From Bog-756 sp963745955 (GTDB lineage Bacteria > Actinomycetota > Acidimicrobiia > Acidimicrobiales > RAAP-2), in the NCBI GenBank assembly GCA_963745955.1, contig CAVUZI010000011.1:558001-622000 (forward strand): 64,000 nucleotides of DNA, written 5' to 3'. The translations under genes were made by a program, and so were the position numbers. The notes under the pieces are model-generated. The model saw nothing but the letters and a program-made list of their open reading frames with translations. It did not search any database and had not been told where the DNA came from. Below, in pieces: positions 35,639 through 43,108 of the stretch. The first letter of the stretch is position 1; each line of letters begins with the position of its first letter.

Positions 35639-35767
35639 CTCTCGACGCTATCTGATCCTCCGGACCGGCAGCGATAGCGCCTGTCCGGAAACCGCCCGGC
35701 GGGCGTTGGCCGCACGCCCCTTCGCAGACCGGGCATCGGGAAATCCGGGTGTCAATAGAGTGGTCCC

Positions 35768-36544
35768 ATGTCCACCGACGACCCTCCGATTGGAACCGAC
35801 CGGGCCCTCCTCGGCCGGGCCGGGTTCGAGACCGGGGCCGAAACCTACGAGCGGGCCCGCCCGGAGTACCCCCCAGAGGCGGTCGCCCACCTCGAGGCGA
35901 CGACCGGGATCGCCATCGGGTCCCGGGTCCTCGACCTGGCCGCCGGCACCGGCAAGCTCACCCGCCAACTGCGTGCCGACGGAGCCGATTGCCTGGCCAT
36001 CGAACCGTCGGCCTCCATGCGCGAGGTGTTCCAGCGGGCTGTTCCCGGTGTTGCCGTGTCCGGTGGGACGGCCGAGCTGATCCCGGTGGCCACGGGGACC
36101 ATGGACACAGTGGTCGTGGCCCAGGCCTTCCACTGGTTCGATCCCCCTCGAGCGCTACCGGAGATCGCCCGTGTGTTGCGGCCGCGAGGCTGGCTGGCCC
36201 TGATATGGAACGAGCGGGACGAGTCCGATCCGGTCGTGGCCGAGTTGGTCCGGATCAGCAAATGGGATCTCTGCCAGCCCTATCCGATGGGTACGGACTT
36301 CGGGACCATCATCGACGCGAGCGGGCTGTTCGGAACGGTCGAGCGCACCAAGTTCACCTTCGTCCAGTCACTCGACCTGGCCGGCTTCGTGGATCAGGTT
36401 GCCACCCGGAGCTACGTCCAGGTCCTACCCGAAGAGGCGAGGCGTACACTCCTGGCCAAGGTGGAGGCCTTCGGCGCCACGCTCGGGGAACCGATTGCCA
36501 TGCCATACGTGACCGATCTGTTCTGCGCCCGGATTTCGGGCTGA
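35768..36544 (+). CDS. class I SAM-dependent methyltransferase
   Basis: A 258-residue protein with the Rossmann methyltransferase fold: motif I VLDLAAGTGKL near residues 57-67, an acidic residue at the end of strand 2 (LAIEPSASM), and a later VVVAQAFHWFD typical of the UbiE/Coq5-like and type 11 methyltransferases. It transfers a methyl group from S-adenosylmethionine to an unknown small molecule. The ATG at 35768 is the natural start. The gene stands between the divergent acyltransferase gene and an EthD-like gene, with a short tandem repeat after its stop codon. Confidence 0.88.
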   Translation: MSTDDPPIGTDRALLGRAGFETGAETYERARPEYPPEAVAHLEATTGIAIGSRVLDLAAGTGKLTRQLRADGADCLAIEPSASMREVFQRAVPGVAVSGGTAELIPVATGTMDTVVVAQAFHWFDPPRALPEIARVLRPRGWLALIWNERDESDPVVAELVRISKWDLCQPYPMGTDFGTIIDASGLFGTVERTKFTFVQSLDLAGFVDQVATRSYVQVLPEEARRTLLAKVEAFGATLGEPIAMPYVTDLFCARISG

Positions 36545-36583
36545 CCGGGTGTCCGGCTGTCCGGGTGTCCGGCTGACCGGCGG
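36544..36583. repeat. short CCGG(G/C)TGTCCGG tandem units
   Basis: Four or so 9-base units of the type CCGGNTGTC repeat with an 18-base higher period directly after the methyltransferase stop codon. No function is evident. Confidence 0.6.
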
Positions 36584-36702
36584 CCTCGAGGCATTCGGCC
36601 GGGGTCGAACTCGACTCCGGCTTGCCAAGGTACGACATGAGGGTGGAGCCTCTGGTGCCCGCCGCGACACGAACGCCGCCCGACCAGGAGAGAGTATCGC
36701 CG

Positions 36703-37068
36703 ATGATCAAGCTGACCTGTCTACTGAAGCGAAGAGAGGGGATGACCCCTGCCGAGTTCCAGGCCTACTGGAAGGACAACCACGCCCCATTGATCGCCAA
36801 CGGTCGCTGCGGGAGCCACGTCATCCGCTACGAGCAGAACCCCCGGCCCCTGGACGACTACCGAGACGACGACGATCGTACGGGATATGACGGCGTGACC
36901 GTCCAGTGGTTCGCATCGATGGACGAGTACAACGCCCACATGAACGAGGTGGACTCGCCTCAAATGTTCGCTGACATCCCCAAATTCCTCGACACCGATC
37001 ATCTCGACTTCGTCCTCACCGAGGAACCTCGGGTCATCATCGACGGGACCGTCGACTGGAACACCTGA
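36703..37068 (+). CDS. EthD-family protein (ferredoxin-like barrel)
   Basis: The 121-residue protein opens with MIKLTCLLKRREGMTPAEFQ and WKDNHAPL, the signature of the EthD/DUF-type ferredoxin-like dimeric barrel. It has the usual conserved His and a later YDGVTVQWF strand. EthD-type proteins assist ether or aromatic degradation, often next to cytochrome P450 genes, and some act as small dimeric lyases or reductases. The ATG at 36703 has an AGGAG site about 13 bases upstream. A P450 gene lies about 1.5 kb downstream, with a membrane protein gene between, so the link is only suggestive. Confidence 0.78.
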   Translation: MIKLTCLLKRREGMTPAEFQAYWKDNHAPLIANGRCGSHVIRYEQNPRPLDDYRDDDDRTGYDGVTVQWFASMDEYNAHMNEVDSPQMFADIPKFLDTDHLDFVLTEEPRVIIDGTVDWNT

Positions 37069-37204
37069 ACATGGCATCCGGTCGCCCGATCGACGTTCGG
37101 TGCCGGTGCAGGCTGATCGACCGTCCTCGGTGATCGCAGGGACAGCCCGCGGGTCGACGCCGTGACGTTGGCCACATCTGGTGACCGGATATTGAAGATG
37201 GCGC

Positions 37205-38128
37205 GTGTCGACATTAGGGCGCCGCCATCCATATCCATCTCCCGTCGCCCTCTCCTTGGCGACGGTCCTCTCGCTGGGAGCGTCACTCGTTGCCGACGCG
37301 CTGTTGGTGTGGGCCGGGACCAGCCGATCTACGTCGATCAGGGGCTACGTGCACTTCCGGTTCTCCGACTACGGCCTGCTGACGACCATCGGGGTGCTCA
37401 TCGCCTGCGCAGCGTGGCCCATCGTGGCCAGGGTTTCGTGGGCCCCCCGATGGCTCTTCCTGCGAATGGCCGTGGCGGTGACCCTCGTCCTCTGGATTCC
37501 CGATGTCTATCTACTCGTCCGGCACCAGCCGGTCCGTGCCGTCGTCGTGCTGATGGCTATGCATCTGGCCATTGCCCTCGTCACGTACAACATCCTCGTC
37601 CGGGTGGCTCCAGTGGCGGAGCCGTCGGTGGGACCCCAAGCATCCCATGCCCCCCCGGGGCGTGTCCGCGCCGGTCCGGAACCCGACCAGGTCCTTGCGA
37701 CCGAAGCCGGTCAGGGCGGGGCGCGTTCCAACCGCGTCTTGGCCACAGCTCTGTCACTGCTGGTCACCGTCGAGTTCGCCGTCGGGATCGCGGTGCTGGT
37801 GTCGGTGCCAGCCGATCGGGCGAGTGGCTGGCTGCCCATGCGAGGCAGGACTGTCTACCTCGCGCACGCCATCCTGGGCTTCCTCATCGCCGCCGGTGCG
37901 CTGGTCTACCTGGTCCAATGCCACGGGTCGACCCGGATCCTCCGCCTCAGCGGATGGATCGGAGGTTCGGGTGTGGGGGTGGCCGCGGCCGGTGGGGTCC
38001 TCGCCGTCTCCCATCCGCTGCGACTGGCCGGCCTCGGCCTCATGCTGCTCGGATCGTTCGCGGCGGTGTTCGGCTACCTGCTCCCGGCGTTGGACCGGAT
38101 GACCGATCGGGCCCCCACGGGGCCGTAG
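37205..38128 (+). CDS. polytopic membrane protein of unknown function
   Basis: The 307-residue protein has about seven or eight helices in two groups of about four (VALSLATVLSLGASLVADALLVW and following; LATALSLLVTVEFAVGIAVLV and following), joined by a Pro/Gly-rich cytoplasmic linker. A helix with LAHAILGFLIAAGALVYLVQ resembles small haem-associated or DUF-type membrane modules, with one His that might be a ligand. I cannot name a family. The GTG at 37205 is weakly supported. It precedes the P450 regulatory region in the same direction but is separated by about 400 bases. Confidence 0.6.
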   Translation: MSTLGRRHPYPSPVALSLATVLSLGASLVADALLVWAGTSRSTSIRGYVHFRFSDYGLLTTIGVLIACAAWPIVARVSWAPRWLFLRMAVAVTLVLWIPDVYLLVRHQPVRAVVVLMAMHLAIALVTYNILVRVAPVAEPSVGPQASHAPPGRVRAGPEPDQVLATEAGQGGARSNRVLATALSLLVTVEFAVGIAVLVSVPADRASGWLPMRGRTVYLAHAILGFLIAAGALVYLVQCHGSTRILRLSGWIGGSGVGVAAAGGVLAVSHPLRLAGLGLMLLGSFAAVFGYLLPALDRMTDRAPTGP

Positions 38129-38265
38129 TCCGAGGGCGGCACACCTGCCGGACGCTCGGACGCTCGGTCGTCGGACGCTCGGTCGTCGGCGCTCGGATCA
38201 TGGACACCGACCCACGCTTTCGCGCGATGTCAGCCGTTACCGGAAGCGACGGGTGTTCGGAGTCC

Positions 38266-38279
38266 AATTCTCGAGAATT
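38266..38279. promoter_or_regulatory. 14-bp perfect palindrome AATTCTCGAGAATT
   Basis: A perfect palindrome in an AT-rich intergenic stretch upstream of the P450 gene. It could be a regulator site or terminator stem. No T-tract follows. Confidence 0.5.
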
Positions 38280-38285
38280 GCTCTA

Positions 38286-38314
38286 ATTATCGGCTGTGGG
38301 CTGTGGGCGATAAT
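38286..38314. promoter_or_regulatory. ATTATCG-N15-CGATAAT inverted repeat
   Basis: Seven-base perfect arms separated by 15 bases that contain a direct repeat of GGCTGT. It shares the TATCG half-site with the palindrome at 38339, so both may bind one regulator. Confidence 0.5.
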
Positions 38315-38338
38315 CACGATCCGCTCGGAGAGCCAAAC

Positions 38339-38356
38339 TATCGGCTATAGCCGATA
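38339..38356. promoter_or_regulatory. 18-bp perfect palindrome TATCGGCTATAGCCGATA
   Basis: A perfect 18-base palindrome with no spacer, in an AT-rich 400-base non-coding stretch between a membrane protein gene and the P450 gene. This length is very unlikely by chance in a GC-rich genome. Its half-site TATCG recurs at 38286-38314. A dimeric regulator is expected; which one is unknown. Confidence 0.6.
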
Positions 38357-38450
38357 AAACGGCCAATTCCGAAAATTCCTCACGACATACCTCCCCGTCG
38401 TCGGTCGGCGGGCGTGGGCGACGGACGGGGCCGGTCCGTGATGCCTTCCA

Positions 38451-38480
38451 TTGACACTCGGGTCCTCTCAGACGTACCAT
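38451..38480 (+). promoter_or_regulatory. sigma-70-type promoter of the P450-TetR operon
   Basis: TTGACA at 38451-38456 and TACCAT at 38475-38480 are separated by 18 bases, a good housekeeping-type promoter. The predicted start of transcription, 7-8 bases later, falls on the operator palindrome at 38488. This is inferred from sequence only. Confidence 0.55.
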
Positions 38481-38487
38481 CCAATGA

Positions 38488-38506
38488 ATCGGACAATGTG
38501 TCCGAT
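38488..38506. promoter_or_regulatory. operator palindrome ATCGGACA-ATG-TGTCCGAT
   Basis: Perfect 8-base arms with a 3-base centre, lying just after the predicted -10 element and 21 bases before the P450 ATG. Its size and symmetry suit a TetR-family dimer, and a TetR gene follows the P450 gene directly. Binding here would block transcription initiation. Confidence 0.65.
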
Positions 38507-38527
38507 CCTCCGGAGGGGGCATCCGAT

Positions 38528-39781
38528 ATGCCAGACACTGCGATCGATCTCGGTTCTGTGGGCTTCGACGACATCGACCTGACGGACTCGAGGCCGTACG
38601 CCGAGGGTGTACCGCACCACTGGTTCGAGTTCTTGCGCAAGAACGACCCCGTCTGGTGGCAGGAGGAGAGCGACGGGCCCGGCTTTTGGGCGGTGACCTC
38701 CCACGCCGACTGCACCCAGGTGAACCGCGACTACGAGCACTTCTCCTCGGCGAAGAAGGCCACCTTCATCTGGGACCTCCCCGACGACGAACTGGCCCAG
38801 CAACAGATGCTCATGTTGAACATGGACCCACCGCTCCACACCCGTTACCGCCGCCTGGTCAACAAGGGGTTCACCCCAAAAATGGTCAACCAGCTCCACG
38901 AGCGGATCAACGCCGCGGCCGATCGGATCATCGACTCCGTCATCGAAGGAGGTAGGGCCGACTTCGTCACCGACATGGCCGCCGAGTTGCCGCTGGTGGT
39001 CATCGCCGAGCTCCTCGGGGTTCCCAACGAGGATCGGCACCTCGTCTTCGACTGGTCCAATCGGATGATCGGCAACCAGGATCCCGAATACCAGACGGGA
39101 GAAGAGGTACCGGCACAGGCTGCGATGGAGTTGTATGCCTACGCGTCGGCTCTGTTCGCCAAGAAGCGCGGGAATCCCCACGACGACCTCATGAGCGTGC
39201 TGACCGGCGTTGAAATCGAAGGCGAGAACCTCTCCGACATCGAGCTGGAGCTGTTCTTCCTCTTGCTCACCGTGGCCGGAAACGAAACCACCAGAAATCT
39301 GATCTCGGGGGGGATGGCCGCATTCTTCGAGAATCCGGACCAGTGGGAACTGCTCCGGAACGATCGTTCCTTGCTGCCGTCGGCCGTGGAGGAGATGCTT
39401 CGATACGTCACACCCGTCATGAATTTCCGACGCCAGACGACACAGGACTTCGAACTCGGTGGTCGGCTCATCAAGGCCGACAGCAAGGTCGTGTTCTTCC
39501 ACATTTCGGCCAACCGTGACGAATCGGTCTTCGACGATCCGCAGACCTTCGACATCACCCGCAATCCCAACCCGCACATGGCGTTCGGCGCCGGCGGGCC
39601 CCACTTCTGCCTGGGCGCTAACCTCGCCCGCATGGAGATCCGCGTCATGTTCGAGCACCTGCTCGATCGGATGCCCGACATCCGACTCGATGGCAAGGTG
39701 CAGCGCCTGCAGTCGCAGTTCATCAACGGCGTCAAGCACATTCCGGTGGCGTTCCCCCCGGCGGCTCGCGTGTCGGCCTAG
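38528..39781 (+). CDS. cytochrome P450 (bacterial class I)
   Basis: From the ATG at 38528 the product is 417 residues. The I-helix oxygen site is AGNETTRN, the K-helix ExxR is EEMLR, and the haem loop is FGAGGPHFCLG with the thiolate Cys at 361. It resembles the actinobacterial CYP125/CYP142-like and related groups that hydroxylate steroids, terpenes or fatty acids using ferredoxin electrons. The frame stays open to 38414, but a promoter and operator occupy that part and a GGAGG site lies about 10 bases before 38528, which decides the start. The TetR gene follows without a gap. No ferredoxin gene is nearby. Confidence 0.92.
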   Translation: MPDTAIDLGSVGFDDIDLTDSRPYAEGVPHHWFEFLRKNDPVWWQEESDGPGFWAVTSHADCTQVNRDYEHFSSAKKATFIWDLPDDELAQQQMLMLNMDPPLHTRYRRLVNKGFTPKMVNQLHERINAAADRIIDSVIEGGRADFVTDMAAELPLVVIAELLGVPNEDRHLVFDWSNRMIGNQDPEYQTGEEVPAQAAMELYAYASALFAKKRGNPHDDLMSVLTGVEIEGENLSDIELELFFLLLTVAGNETTRNLISGGMAAFFENPDQWELLRNDRSLLPSAVEEMLRYVTPVMNFRRQTTQDFELGGRLIKADSKVVFFHISANRDESVFDDPQTFDITRNPNPHMAFGAGGPHFCLGANLARMEIRVMFEHLLDRMPDIRLDGKVQRLQSQFINGVKHIPVAFPPAARVSA

Positions 39782-40402
39782 ATGGCCGCGCGTCGATCGA
39801 CCGACAACCTCAAAGAGGTCATCAGGGATTTCCGCCGGGATCAGGTCATCGCCGTGGCACGGCGGCTGTACGGCGAACGCGGCACCACCGATGTCTCCAT
39901 GGACGAGATCGCAGCCGAGGCCGGCGTGGCCAGATCCACCGTCTATGTCTACTTTGCCAATCGCGACGAGCTGTTGAGAGCATGCCTCAAGGGCATGCAC
40001 AACCAGCTGCTCGAGGACATCGCCGAAACGTGGGAGGAGAACGCCGAGCCGGTCCACCGGCTCGAACGGCTGATCGAAGGAATGCTCGAGCGCATCGACG
40101 ACGACCCGGCCTTCTTCCGATTGGCGTTGATGACCCAGGGGATGGTCATCCAGGGTGGCGAGGCGGTAGGTACCGAGCTGGCCTCCATCGGACTCAATAT
40201 CGCCCGTTTGATACGCGACCTCTACGTCGACGGCGTGTCGTCAGGAATCTTTCGGGACATCGACCCTGACGAAGCCGTCAACCTGATCGGACAGCAGGTC
40301 TACGGGGCCATGGCAGTGCGGGCCGGCGAGGTTCTCTCCGAGCCGGCATCGGCCGCGGCCGACAGGATCTGCGCATTCATCTTGCGCGGGCTGGGAGCCT
40401 GA
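39782..40402 (+). CDS. TetR-family transcriptional regulator of the P450 operon
   Basis: The 206-residue protein has an N-terminal TetR helix-turn-helix (VSMDEIAAEAGVARSTVYVYFANRDELL within residues 40-68) and a helical ligand-binding C-terminus. Its ATG directly follows the P450 stop codon, so the two are co-transcribed. It most likely represses this operon through the operator palindrome at 38488, with a P450 substrate or product as the inducer. This is inference from position and symmetry; the ligand is unknown. Confidence 0.9.
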   Translation: MAARRSTDNLKEVIRDFRRDQVIAVARRLYGERGTTDVSMDEIAAEAGVARSTVYVYFANRDELLRACLKGMHNQLLEDIAETWEENAEPVHRLERLIEGMLERIDDDPAFFRLALMTQGMVIQGGEAVGTELASIGLNIARLIRDLYVDGVSSGIFRDIDPDEAVNLIGQQVYGAMAVRAGEVLSEPASAAADRICAFILRGLGA

Positions 40403-40403
40403 A

Positions 40404-40447
40404 GGCTCTCGCCCGGTCAGCCTCCGGCTCTCGCCCGGTCAGCCTCC
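40404..40447. repeat. tandem 22-bp duplication at a gene end
   Basis: GGCTCTCGCCCGGTCAGCCTCC occurs twice with a period of 22 bases. The second copy contains the stop codon and last codons of the carrier-protein gene ending at 40439, so the gene end has been duplicated into the convergent gap. Confidence 0.7.
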
Positions 40448-40714
40448 GGCAACGGCAGGGATGATCGAAACGGTCTGACCGTCGGCCACCGGGGTGGCCA
40501 GGCCGTCGAGAAAGCGGACATCCTCATCGGCGACGAACACGTTGACGAATCGGCGGAGCCCGCCACTGTCGTCGAAGAGCCTGTCGCTGAAGCCTGTATA
40601 GGCGCCGTCGAGGGCCTTGAGGACCTCGCCGACCGAGGAGCCCTCGACGGCCACCTCCCCAGCACCTCCTGTCAGGACGCGCAGTTGTGTTGGGATACGG
40701 ACATTGACGCTCAT
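40439..40714 (-). CDS. ThiS/MoaD-family sulfur-carrier-like protein
   Basis: The 91-residue protein has the ubiquitin-like fold and ends in AVAGG, the Gly-Gly needed for thiocarboxylate formation. Conserved positions include RVLTGG near the start and VNVFVADEDVRFLDG in the middle. Such carriers deliver sulfur for molybdopterin, thiamine, cysteine (CysO) or homocysteine synthesis. It lies 32 bases downstream of threonine synthase on the same strand, as in some actinobacteria where a CysO-like carrier sits in an amino-acid locus. The partner activating enzyme and metalloprotease are not in this window. Confidence 0.82.
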   Translation of the reverse strand: MSVNVRIPTQLRVLTGGAGEVAVEGSSVGEVLKALDGAYTGFSDRLFDDSGGLRRFVNVFVADEDVRFLDGLATPVADGQTVSIIPAVAGG

Positions 40715-40746
40715 CGTCTGCTCCTGTCGACCACTTCGTTCATCGA

Positions 40747-41982
40747 TCAGCTCTCTGTTTCCATCACCGCGGTAAAGGCCTCGAGTGTAGGAGCGATCGT
40801 AGCGGTCGTTCCCACCACTCCGGCCAAGGCCTCCACCGTCTTCAGCCCGTGCCCGGTCACCAGCGCGACGACCCGCTCATCGGAACGGACCACACCCTGA
40901 GCAGCCAGCTTGGCCAGCGTGGCGATGGTGACACCCCCGGCCGTCTCGGCGAAAATCCCCTCGGTCCGGGCCAGAAGGCGAATGCCTTCGATCACCTCGT
41001 CGTCGGTGACCGAAGCACAGGAGCCACCGGATTTGCGAATTGCGTCCAGTGCGTACCAACCGTCGGCGGGATTGCCGATGGCCAGCGACTTGGCGATGGT
41101 GTCCGGCTTCACCGGCCGGATGGCGTCGGTCCCTTCCGAGAAGGCCGTCGCCACCGGTGAACAACCCGCGGCCTGAGCCCCTGAAATACGCACCGATGGC
41201 TCCTCGTCGAGCATCCCGACCTTCCACAGCTCGTCGAACCCCTTGGCCACCTTGGTCAACTGGCTCCCCGACCCGATCGGCACCACCACGTGGTCAGGGG
41301 CCTGCCAGCCCAGCTGCTCGGCCACCTCGAAGGCCAGTGTCTTCGAGCCTTCGGCATAGTAGGTACGGACGTTCACATTGACGAACGCCCAGGACGGCTG
41401 CTCGCTGGTCAGTTCGGCACAGAGGCGATTGACGTCGTCATAGCTGCCCTCGACGGATATGACCTTTCCGCCGTAGACCGATGTCATGGTCACTTTGGCC
41501 GTCTCGAGGTCATGGGGGATCAGGACGACCGAGTCCATGCCCGCCCGGGCGGCATGGGCCGCCACCGAATTGGCCAGATTTCCGGTGGACGCGCACGCAG
41601 CGATCTTGAATCCCAGCTGGCGCGCCTTGGTCAGTGCCACCGACACCACCCGGTCCTTGAACGAGCCGGTGGGGTTGGCCGTGTCGTCCTTGATCCAGAG
41701 CTCGCCCAATCCCAGTTCGGCGGCGAGACGATCGGCCCGGACCAACGGGGTGAATCCGGCGCCCAGGTCCACCGGCGTCGGATCTGACACCGGAAGAAGG
41801 TCGCAATACCTCCAGATGGTCCGGGGCCCGGCGGCGACGCGCTCCCTGGTCATGGTGGCCGCCACCCGCTCGTAGTCGTAGGTCACCTCGAGGGGACCGA
41901 AGCAGAAATCGCATACGTGCAACGCCTCGGCAGGGTAGGTACGTCCACATTCACGGCAGGAAAGCCCGGATACAAAGTCCAC
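40747..41982 (-). CDS. thrC: threonine synthase
   Basis: The 411-residue PLP enzyme has an N-terminal zinc-ribbon-like segment with two Cys pairs (CRECG and CDFCF), then the fold II core: NPTGSFKDR with the PLP-binding Lys, STGNLANSVAAHAARAG, and a GSGSQL phosphate-binding loop. It converts O-phosphohomoserine to threonine. The GTG at 41982 has a GAGGAG site about 7 bases upstream and is preferred over an upstream ATG at 42075. The sulfur-carrier gene follows. In some lineages this family also includes cysteate or homocysteine-related activities, so the paired carrier is worth noting. Confidence 0.9.
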   Translation of the reverse strand: MDFVSGLSCRECGRTYPAEALHVCDFCFGPLEVTYDYERVAATMTRERVAAGPRTIWRYCDLLPVSDPTPVDLGAGFTPLVRADRLAAELGLGELWIKDDTANPTGSFKDRVVSVALTKARQLGFKIAACASTGNLANSVAAHAARAGMDSVVLIPHDLETAKVTMTSVYGGKVISVEGSYDDVNRLCAELTSEQPSWAFVNVNVRTYYAEGSKTLAFEVAEQLGWQAPDHVVVPIGSGSQLTKVAKGFDELWKVGMLDEEPSVRISGAQAAGCSPVATAFSEGTDAIRPVKPDTIAKSLAIGNPADGWYALDAIRKSGGSCASVTDDEVIEGIRLLARTEGIFAETAGGVTIATLAKLAAQGVVRSDERVVALVTGHGLKTVEALAGVVGTTATIAPTLEAFTAVMETES

Positions 41983-42255
41983 GTCAATCTCCTCATCGCT
42001 CGGGCATTGGCACCTGGTGTGGGTCCCGATCTGCCTGGGCAGTGCGGAGTCACATGCTGGTTGCCGCGACGTCACTGGGCCCGGTCCCTCAGTCGCTCTG
42101 GATGATGGCCTCCATTTTGGACGAAGAATGCCCGGCCGTCAATGTGGGCGCCGCGACCGGGCGACGGACAGAGGTCTCACGGCACCGTGCCTCGCCCATC
42201 GGGGCTCGCAGGATCCGCTCGCACACGGTGGGTCCGGGTGAGCGATGATGGCGTC

Positions 42256-43063
42256 ATGCCGATCGAGCACTCCGCCGGTGAGAAGCCGGACCGGTATTCG
42301 CACGCCCAATTCGACGCCTCCCTGCTCGTCGAGGCAAAAGGAGACCGCAGCATCTCAGTGTGCGTCCCGGCCCGCAACGAAGCGGCCACCGTCGGCCCGG
42401 TCGTCCATTCCATCACCACGGCGCTCACCAGTTCGGCGGGAGGCGTGCCGCTGGTCGACGAGGTGGTGGTGGTGGACGACGGTTCGGTCGACCGGACCGC
42501 GGATGTGGCCCGGGGGGCCGGAGCCCGTGTCATCACCTCCGACGCCGCGCACGGCGGGAAGGGCCAGGCGATGCGAACCGCCCTCAAAGCCAGCGACGGC
42601 GACCTCATCGTCTTCGTCGATGCGGACGTGACCAATTTCGGACCCCACTTCGTGACCGGGCTTCTCGGCCCGCTGTTGGCCGACGAATCGCTCGCCTTGG
42701 TCAAGGGCCTCTACCGACGTCCGCTCCAGGGGGCTCCGGACGGTGGGGGTCGTGTCACCGAGCTCATGGCCAAGCCCATCATCGATCTGCTGTTCCCGTT
42801 TCTGGCGCCGATCGAACAGCCCTTGGCCGGAGAGACGGCAGCTCCGCGTTCGGTGCTGGAGAAGTGCGGCCTGGCCGACGGGTACGCGGTCGAACTGGCG
42901 CTCCTGATCGACGCGGCCACTCTCTTCGGCGTCGGGATCGATCGCCCAGGTGGACCTCGGCGTCCGAGTCCATCGCAACCGCCCCCTGTCCGAGCTCCGA
43001 CCCCAAGCCACCGACATCCTCCGGGCTGCGCTGGCGCGCGCACCGCTGATCACGCCGGACTGA
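42256..43063 (+). CDS. glucosyl-3-phosphoglycerate synthase-like GT2/GT81 glycosyltransferase, one frameshift
   Basis: The restored product is about 269 residues and follows the GpgS pattern: VCVPARNEAATVGPVV, a VVVVDDGSVDRT donor site, GKGQAMRTAL, VFVDADVTNF with the metal-binding DAD, and the late RVHRNRPL after AQVDLG. GpgS makes glucosyl-3-phosphoglycerate, the precursor of methylglucose lipopolysaccharide or glucosylglycerate, a compatible solute. The frame breaks near 42945, between LFGVG and SIAQVDLG, and the length 808 is 3n+1. The stop codon in the restored frame is at 43061-43063. An alternative assignment is a general polyprenyl glycosyltransferase. Confidence 0.8.
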
Positions 43064-43108
43064 AGGTGGGCAACTCGTCCCCCGTGCCGCCGATCGCAAG
43101 AAGTGCGA

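Noticed and set aside
37162..38286. An alternative 374-residue frame over the membrane protein gene
   Set aside because: It is Arg/Pro/Gly-rich without hydrophobic segments, while the frame from 37205 gives proper membrane helices.
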